Below, in pieces: positions 4,590 through 10,023 of a DNA stretch of 10,023 bases (position 1 is its first letter; each line of letters begins with the position of its first letter). The notes under the pieces were generated by a model. It was not told where the DNA came from. It saw only the letters and a program-made list of their open reading frames with translations, and did no database searches. Made by a program: the position numbers and the translations under genes. This DNA comes from an uncultured Eubacteriales bacterium (GTDB lineage Bacteria; Bacillota; Clostridia; Oscillospirales; Acutalibacteraceae), in the NCBI GenBank assembly GCA_900321515.1, contig ONWI01000237.1, positions 1 to 10,023 of the forward strand, written 5' to 3'.

Positions 4590-6983
4590 ATGCGACGGAT
4601 CATTCCTCTCAACTTTGGCTGGGAATTCACCCCGTGTTTCAGTGAGGCATTTGTATCAGGAAAAGCATGCGAAGGTACGGAAACCGTTGATTTACCCCAT
4701 ACCTGCATGGAGACACCGTATAATTATTTTGACGAACACCTTTATCAGATGGTCTGCGGCTATCGGCGGACGCTGCGGCTGCCGCAGAATGCGGCAGGGA
4801 AACGTGTCTTTCTCATTGTCGGTGCGGCGGGGCAAAACGCACAGGTCTATCTGGACGGCAGTCCCGTCGGTCAGCGCCACCGCTGCGGATACACTTCTTT
4901 TACGGTGGAACTCACCATGCACATGGCTCCTGACAGGGACGCCCTGCTCACAATCGAGGTTGACAGCCGCGAATCGCTCAATCAGCCTCCATTCGGCAAC
5001 GTTATCGACTACATGACCTTCGGCGGTCTGTACCGGGAAGTGTGGCTGGAAATCCGGGAGCCTTCCTATATTGCGGATGTATTCCCGCAGCCTGCCGCCT
5101 CCGGAAAGCTCATCAGCCGGATTGACGTGGAAGGCAATGCCTGTTCCATCCGTCAGACCGTGCTTTTTGACGGCGCCGTAATAGTCTCACGCACCTTCGC
5201 CGTCGGTGAGGAGTATTCCTTCTTCGTGCCTGACGTTCAACTATGGGATATCGACAATCCGGTGCTTTACACTCTCGTCACAGAATTGCTCGACGAGGAT
5301 GGGAGCATTTGCGACCGCGCGGAACAGCGCATAGGCTTCCGGGACGCTGTCTTCCGGAAGGACGGCTTCTGGCTCAACGGAAGAAAGGTTAAGCTGCTCG
5401 GTCTTAACCGTCATCAGAGCTATCCCTTTATCGGATATGCCGCGCCGGCAGCCTTACAGCGCTATGACGCGGATATACTGAAACGTGAACTGGGTCTTAA
5501 TGCAGTGCGGACTTCCCATTATCCTCAGTCGCAGCACTTCATAGACCGCTGCAATGAGTTGGGTCTTCTCGTCTTTACCGAAATTCCCGGATGGCAGCAC
5601 ATCGGAGATGATCAATGGAAGGACATCGCCGTGCAGAACGTGCGCGATATGGTTACGCAATACCGCTGCCATCCCTCCGTCATTCTCTGGGGAGTGCGCA
5701 TCAACGAATCAAAAGACGACGACGCGTTGTATACCCGCACCAACGCGCTGGCTCACGAACTCGACCCCACCCGGCAGACCGGCGGCGTGCGCTGCTACAA
5801 AAAGGGCAGCCTTCTGGAAGACGTTTACACCTACAACGACTTCTTCCATGACGGTACCAACGGCGGCTGCGAACCAAAAAAGAACGTAACTTCGGATATG
5901 AAAAAGTGCTATCTCATATCCGAATTCAACGGGCATATGTGTCCGACTAAGCCTTTTGATGACGAAGAACACCGGCAGGAGCACGCGCTGCGCCATGCCC
6001 GCGTGCTCGACAGCGTATGGGATAAAAAGGACATAGCGGGCTGTTTCGGCTGGTGCTTCTTCGATTACAACACACACAGGGATTTCGGCAGCGGCGACCG
6101 CATTTGCTATCACGGTGTGACTGATATGTTCCGAAACCCCAAGCTCGCGGCGGCGGTCTACGCGAGTATGCAGGACGATATTCCCGTTTTGGAGATCAGC
6201 TCCGATATGAACATCGGCGAACGTCCCGCAGGCAACCGCGGACGAGTCTATCTGTTCACCAACGCCGACAGCGTCCGCTTCTATAAAAACGATATATTCA
6301 TCAAGGAATACACCCACAAGGACAGCGCTTTCCGGCACTTTCCCTGCCCGCCCATCGAAATGGACGATTTCATCGGCGACCAGATCGAGCAAAATGAATC
6401 CTTCTCCAAAAAACAGGCAGGGTATGTCAGGGACATCCTCAATGAATCCACACGCTTCGGTATATCGCATATTTCCGCCTCTGCCAAACGCAAGGCGGCG
6501 GTGCTCATACTGCGTTATCATATGAGCTTCAGTGACGCCTACGCGCTCTATGGAAAATACATCGGCAATTGGGGCGACAAGTCAACCGTCTACCGCTTTG
6601 AGGCCGTAAAGGGCGGAAAGGTCGTCAAGACCGTATGCAAAACACCCTTCACTGAATTGCGGCTGCGCGCCCTGGCAAGTCATACGGAGCTTGTGGAGGA
6701 CACGACCTACGATATGGCGCTCGTTCGGCTGCAAATGACCGATCAGAACGGCAATATGCTTCCTTTCTACACCGGCGCGGCTGAGGTTTCTCTGACCGGT
6801 CCGGCACAAATCATCGGTGCGCAACCCGTAATTCTCCGCGGAGGATGCGGGGGGCTATATATCAAATCAACAGGAACGGACGGCCCGGCAACCCTAACCA
6901 TCCGTGCGGATGGCGCAGAGGAAGTCGTGCTGCGTTTCAACGTCATCGTCCGTTCCCATTCAGAAGAAGGAGGATCTCAATGA
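4590..6983 (+). CDS. Glycoside hydrolase family 2 beta-glycosidase (beta-galactosidase-like)
   Basis: A 797-residue cytoplasmic enzyme without signal peptide; AAAAGGAGG ends 5 nt before the ATG. Order of domains: jelly-roll sugar-binding domain (about 1-155; FGNVIDYMTFGGLYREVWLEI is the family hallmark), Ig-like domain (160-250), TIM barrel (255-530), then an Ig-like/DUF4982-type C-terminal part with a further Ig-like domain near 700-790. Barrel markers are LLGLNRHQ (269-276), RTSHYP (307-312), acid/base Glu373 in WGVRINES, nucleophile Glu445 in LISEFNGH and GCFGWCFFDY (484-493). It should hydrolyse a terminal beta-linked sugar, galactose being the commonest in the family, but glucuronide or mannoside cannot be excluded. 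The NES acid/base motif differs in its lead-in from the usual WSLGNE. First gene of the operon; its TGA overlaps the next ATG. Confidence 0.9.
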   Translation: MRRIIPLNFGWEFTPCFSEAFVSGKACEGTETVDLPHTCMETPYNYFDEHLYQMVCGYRRTLRLPQNAAGKRVFLIVGAAGQNAQVYLDGSPVGQRHRCGYTSFTVELTMHMAPDRDALLTIEVDSRESLNQPPFGNVIDYMTFGGLYREVWLEIREPSYIADVFPQPAASGKLISRIDVEGNACSIRQTVLFDGAVIVSRTFAVGEEYSFFVPDVQLWDIDNPVLYTLVTELLDEDGSICDRAEQRIGFRDAVFRKDGFWLNGRKVKLLGLNRHQSYPFIGYAAPAALQRYDADILKRELGLNAVRTSHYPQSQHFIDRCNELGLLVFTEIPGWQHIGDDQWKDIAVQNVRDMVTQYRCHPSVILWGVRINESKDDDALYTRTNALAHELDPTRQTGGVRCYKKGSLLEDVYTYNDFFHDGTNGGCEPKKNVTSDMKKCYLISEFNGHMCPTKPFDDEEHRQEHALRHARVLDSVWDKKDIAGCFGWCFFDYNTHRDFGSGDRICYHGVTDMFRNPKLAAAVYASMQDDIPVLEISSDMNIGERPAGNRGRVYLFTNADSVRFYKNDIFIKEYTHKDSAFRHFPCPPIEMDDFIGDQIEQNESFSKKQAGYVRDILNESTRFGISHISASAKRKAAVLILRYHMSFSDAYALYGKYIGNWGDKSTVYRFEAVKGGKVVKTVCKTPFTELRLRALASHTELVEDTTYDMALVRLQMTDQNGNMLPFYTGAAEVSLTGPAQIIGAQPVILRGGCGGLYIKSTGTDGPATLTIRADGAEEVVLRFNVIVRSHSEEGGSQ
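6967..6973 (+). promoter_or_regulatory. Ribosome-binding site of the GT-B-like gene, inside the GH2 coding end
   Basis: AAGGAGG lies 6 nt before ATG 6980-6982 within the last codons of the GH2 gene. It settles the start at 6980 rather than at an upstream ATG (6845) that would only add a sequence antiparallel in character to the GH2 gene. The ATGA overlap indicates translational coupling. Confidence 0.85.
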
Positions 6984-8443
6984 CTGACAAATCCGCAATG
7001 ATTTTCGGCAATCCCATCAGCAAAAAGGCGCAGAAGAACGCCGCCAGATCCAAGCGCAAATTCGCGCGCAAATTCGGCGACGACAGCGCCGCCGATTACA
7101 GTGTTAAGATTGTTGAAAACGCCTGTCTGCAAAAGCCGCTCGGCGTATACGACATACGCGTGGACGAGGGTAAAAGCGATATTCCCTTTGACACGGAAAA
7201 AGGGATCATCGTCGGCAATATCCGAATGGGCTTCGGTCACTACCGCATCTCCATGGCGATGGCTTCGGCGGCGCACGCACTGGGCTTCACGCCCTATTGG
7301 ATGGATCTTAATTCCTACAGGAACACCACCTGCACCAAAGTCATCAGCGCGCAGAACGACCTCTATTCTATGGGTTCCCGTCTCTCCCAGAAGAGCAAGC
7401 TTTTCAACAAGAAATACTGGGAGCCGCTCAATTACGAGGGCTTCCGTCAGCTCACCTACAATGCCGGGGACCAGAAGAATGCCGAGCTGATGGCGCCTGT
7501 ATTCCGGAACATTCCCAAGGAAATCCCCGTTATCGGCACCCATGTCTGGCCGGCGCAGGCGGCGATTCACGCCGGAATGCAGCACGTTGTCAACGCAATT
7601 CCCGACAACTGGCCGATGGCGCTGCATTTCGCGGAGGGCGCGATCCATACCATCCAGACCCGTCAATCCTACATGGGCTACCGCATTCTCAACGGCATGC
7701 AGGGCAAGGACGTCCTGAAACCCATGCCGGAGGGAAGCCTCGTCTATACGGGACATTATATTGACCATGAGCTTGTCGCCAATCTGGAAACCGACTGCGA
7801 CGCGCGTCTGGCGCGCAAAAATGACGGTAAACCCATGCGTTTCCTGCTCACAATAGGCGGCGCCGGGGCGCAGCGGGAGCTTTTCGCCGCAGTCATCAAG
7901 CATCTTCTGCCGCTCATAAAGGAGAAAAAAGCCGCGCTGTATGTCAATGTCGGCGACTATCGCAAGGTTTGGGATGTGCTTTGCAAGGGCAATAAGGAAC
8001 TCGCCGGACTGAGCACCACTCACTTCAACAACTGGGAGAACACCAATTCTTTCGCGGAAATGGCAATTGACGGGGACGTCGAGGGCATTCACGCTTTCTG
8101 GCATGAGAACATCTTCGAAGCTGTCTACTGCACCAACCTGCTCATGCGTTCGGCGGACGTGCTGGTAACCAAGCCCAGCGAGTTGGCGTTCTACCCCATT
8201 CCGAAGCTCTTCCTCAAGCGCATCGGCGGCCACGAGAAGTGGGGCGCGATTCACTCCGCCGAAGTCGGCGACGGTACGCTGGAATGTGAGGACGTGCCGC
8301 ACACGCTGCAAATGCTGGATATGTTCCTCGGCGAGAGCGAAATGTTCACACAGATGTGCCAGTGCGTCAAGGACAATCATAAGGCGGGACTCTACAACGG
8401 CGCTTATGAAGTCGTCAAACTTGCAATGAGCATGAAATCATAA
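6980..8443 (+). CDS. GT-B-fold glycosyltransferase-like protein of unknown function
   Basis: A 487-residue soluble protein with no signal peptide or membrane helix. After a basic N-terminus (about 14-31, rich in Lys/Arg) a Rossmann-like half begins near 74 with GIIVGNIRMGFGHYRISMAMASAAHALGF: a glycine-rich loop then GHYR and a helix, as in the GHG-type N-domain of MGDG synthase/MurG-class GT-B enzymes. The second half starts near 286 with MRFLLTIGGAGAQRELF, like the GGSxGA loop of GT28 C-domains, and has SADVLVTKPSELAFYPIPKLFL (391-412), the place where such enzymes bind the nucleotide sugar. The usual GxxTxxE donor signature is changed to KPSELAFYPIP, so transfer activity is not certain. Known relatives make glycolipids or cell-wall precursors; here it sits, translationally coupled, between a GH2 hydrolase and a sugar symporter. 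Real role unknown. Confidence 0.75.
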   Translation: MTDKSAMIFGNPISKKAQKNAARSKRKFARKFGDDSAADYSVKIVENACLQKPLGVYDIRVDEGKSDIPFDTEKGIIVGNIRMGFGHYRISMAMASAAHALGFTPYWMDLNSYRNTTCTKVISAQNDLYSMGSRLSQKSKLFNKKYWEPLNYEGFRQLTYNAGDQKNAELMAPVFRNIPKEIPVIGTHVWPAQAAIHAGMQHVVNAIPDNWPMALHFAEGAIHTIQTRQSYMGYRILNGMQGKDVLKPMPEGSLVYTGHYIDHELVANLETDCDARLARKNDGKPMRFLLTIGGAGAQRELFAAVIKHLLPLIKEKKAALYVNVGDYRKVWDVLCKGNKELAGLSTTHFNNWENTNSFAEMAIDGDVEGIHAFWHENIFEAVYCTNLLMRSADVLVTKPSELAFYPIPKLFLKRIGGHEKWGAIHSAEVGDGTLECEDVPHTLQMLDMFLGESEMFTQMCQCVKDNHKAGLYNGAYEVVKLAMSMKS

Positions 8444-8464
8444 CAACGAAAAGAGGTATTCTTA

Positions 8465-10023
8465 ATGAGTAAAACATCCAATAATCTGTCCGGCGGCGCG
8501 AAATTAGCCTATGCGCTTGCCGCAGTCGGCAAAGACATGGTATATATGCTGTCCGCCACCTATGTACTCTATTATTTCCAGGATATTCTCGGCGTGAGCG
8601 CCATCGCAATGGGTACGATTCTGCTCATCGCCCGCATTTTCGACGCCTTTAATGACCCGATTATGGGCATTATCGTTGCCAAAACCAAGACACGCTGGGG
8701 CAAGTTCCGTCCGTGGCTGCTCATAGGCACACTCACCAACGCGGTCATACTTTACCTCATGTTCGCAGCGCCGCCCACACTTGACGCTGCCGGACTCACA
8801 GCCTACGCTGCCGTAACCTACATTCTCTGGGGCGTAACCTACACCATGATGGATATTCCCTACTGGTCCATGATCCCCGCCTTCACCGAGAGCGGAAAGG
8901 AACGCGAAAATCTCACCACACTCGCCCGTTCGGCAGCAGGAGTTGGTTCAGCCATCATCATGATCGGCACGATGATGGGCGTACACGCGCTTGGAGAAGC
9001 CTTCGGCGGCGGTTCCGGCAAGGAAATCGAACTGGCGGGTTTCCGCTGGTTCACCCTCATCGTGGCGGTCCTCTTCATTCTCTTTACTTTACTGGCATGT
9101 GTGTCCATCAAGGAAAAATCAACCGCAGAAATGGAAACCGTTTCCGTGGGCAGAATGTTCAAGGCACTTTTCCAAAACGATCAGGCGCTCACCGTCGTGC
9201 TTGCCATAGTGCTGATTAACACCGCCATCTACATCACTTCCAACCTCGTCATCTACTTCTTCAAGTACGATTTCGGCGGCACCGGCTGGTACGGCGACTA
9301 TTCGCTCTTCAACGCCTTTGGCGGCGGCATACAGATTCTTTCCATGATGCTGCTCTATCCCTTCCTGCGCAAGCTGCTCAAACTCTCCAACACCAAGATA
9401 TTCTATGTCGGTCTGGGCGCGGCGGCATCCGGTTATGCCGTGCTGCTTGGGATGACATTCTCCTCCTTCATGGGCAACGTGTTCGCGCTCTTCGTCCCGG
9501 CCTTCTTCATCTTCGCCTCCTCCGGCATAATGAATGTTCTGACTACCGTCTTCCTCGCCAATTCCGTGGATTACGGCTTCCTCAAACTCCACAGAAGCGA
9601 CGAAAGCGTGATCTTTTCCATGCAGACCTTTGTGGTCAAACTTGCATCCGGCATTGCCGCGTTTGCCGCTTCGATATGTCTCCAGCTCAACAATTTGAGC
9701 GACGCCGCCACCACCGAAGCCGAACAGACTGTCGATCTCTCGCTAAATGTAGCCGAGAGTGCCAAGATCGGTCTGCGCATGACCATGACAGTGATCCCAA
9801 TTTTCGGGCTGCTGCTCGCAATTATCTGGTTCAAGGCGCGTTTCAAACTGACAGACGATAAGGTCGCCGAAATAGCCGAACAGGTCAGGGCGCTCAAGGA
9901 AAAGGACGCGGAAGCCGAAACCGACACAGCCGTGAACGAAGCGTCCGCTCCGGCAGAAGAAATTCCTGCCCCCGCGGAAGAAGCGTCCGCTCCCACAGAA
10001 GATATTCCTGCCCCCGCGGAAGA
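8465..10023 (+). CDS. GPH-family cation:sugar symporter, MelB-like (3' end outside window)
   Basis: 519 codons are present and the frame is still open at the window end. AAGAGG (8451-8456) lies 8 nt before the ATG and 7 nt after the preceding stop. The protein has about 12 hydrophobic segments and the GPH hallmarks: RIFDAFNDPIMG (57-68) and KTRWGKFRPW (75-84). Residues matching the MelB cation and sugar site are kept: Asp60, Asn63, Asp64, Asp130 in DIPYWS, Trp134 and Asp24 in VGKDMVY. It should import a glycoside or oligosaccharide with Na+ or H+ across the inner membrane, giving the GH2 enzyme its substrate. After the last helix (about 441-455) a charged, coiled-coil-like stretch (462-482) leads into a Pro/Ala/Glu repeat tail not usual for MelB, so the protein is longer than the normal 450-480 residues. 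Confidence 0.9.
   Translation, partial: MSKTSNNLSGGAKLAYALAAVGKDMVYMLSATYVLYYFQDILGVSAIAMGTILLIARIFDAFNDPIMGIIVAKTKTRWGKFRPWLLIGTLTNAVILYLMFAAPPTLDAAGLTAYAAVTYILWGVTYTMMDIPYWSMIPAFTESGKERENLTTLARSAAGVGSAIIMIGTMMGVHALGEAFGGGSGKEIELAGFRWFTLIVAVLFILFTLLACVSIKEKSTAEMETVSVGRMFKALFQNDQALTVVLAIVLINTAIYITSNLVIYFFKYDFGGTGWYGDYSLFNAFGGGIQILSMMLLYPFLRKLLKLSNTKIFYVGLGAAASGYAVLLGMTFSSFMGNVFALFVPAFFIFASSGIMNVLTTVFLANSVDYGFLKLHRSDESVIFSMQTFVVKLASGIAAFAASICLQLNNLSDAATTEAEQTVDLSLNVAESAKIGLRMTMTVIPIFGLLLAIIWFKARFKLTDDKVAEIAEQVRALKEKDAEAETDTAVNEASAPAEEIPAPAEEASAPTEDIPAPAE
9941..10023 (+). repeat. 42-bp tandem repeat in the symporter C-terminus
   Basis: Unit one is 9941-9982 and unit two is 9983-10023 (one base short of complete at the window edge), differing at 3 of 41 positions. 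They encode ASAPAEEIPAPAEE and ASAPTEDIPAPAE. Each unit is itself two similar 7-residue halves (xSAPxEx/IPAPAEE). More copies may follow outside the window. Confidence 0.85.

Noticed and set aside
5709..6521. 270-codon minus-strand frame inside the GH2 gene
   Set aside because: It lies antisense to catalytic GH2 motifs and has a low-complexity, Val/Ala/Glu-rich composition typical of antisense shadows.
6977..8380. Long 467-codon open frame on the minus strand opposite the GT-B-like gene
   Set aside because: It mirrors the codon usage of the real plus-strand gene, has no ribosome site and no recognisable motif; the plus-strand gene has SD, coupling and fold motifs.
9119..9996. Minus-strand frames opposite the symporter gene
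   Set aside because: Their His/Glu- and Ser/Ala-rich composition is the antisense image of membrane segments and the repeat tail; no start signals.

Overview
The window looks like an accessory region of a gut-type Clostridia chromosome (Bacillota, most likely near Oscillospiraceae/Lachnospiraceae). This is inferred from strong AGGAGG-type ribosome sites, a LytS-like kinase with a SARP-type response regulator, a Clostridia-style GH2 enzyme with a GPH sugar symporter, and a GC-rich hairpin repeat of a type common in that group. No rRNA or tRNA is present, so the placement is inference.

Left part (1-1452). The window opens with the last 34 codons of an IS5-family transposase and the right end of that insertion sequence. 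The IS end abuts, to the base, the TAA stop of a minus-strand HAD phosphatase/phosphomutase gene (121-789). A two-way terminator (about 894-918) follows. A 37-codon single-helix membrane peptide (1013-1126, minus) comes next, with its own Shine-Dalgarno and a probable extended -10 promoter. A clear intrinsic terminator (1366-1409) closes the gene to its right.

Middle (1453-4059, minus). A two-component system: an eight-helix LytS/YesM-type histidine kinase (2647-4059, GTG start) and a response regulator with a winged-helix output domain (1453-2187). They lie in the usual kinase-then-regulator order but are separated by 459 bp. That gap holds a 103-bp MITE-like inverted-repeat element and a string of GC-rich hairpins.

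The 530-bp divergent region (4060-4589) holds two well-formed sigma-A-type promoters. One drives the kinase leftward and the other drives a sugar operon rightward; both have TTGCAT, a 17-bp spacer and a near-consensus -10. A 12-bp palindrome overlaps the operon's ribosome-binding region.

Right part (4590-10023, plus, more GC-rich). A tightly packed operon: a cytoplasmic GH2 beta-glycosidase, a GT-B-fold protein resembling MGDG-synthase/MurG-type glycosyltransferases (translationally coupled by an ATGA overlap), and a MelB-type GPH cation:sugar symporter that runs off the window. A simple reading is uptake of a beta-galactoside or similar glycoside by the symporter, hydrolysis by the GH2 enzyme, and control by the divergent kinase and its regulator. 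The GT-B protein does not fit a plain catabolic operon and is the most interesting unexplained component.
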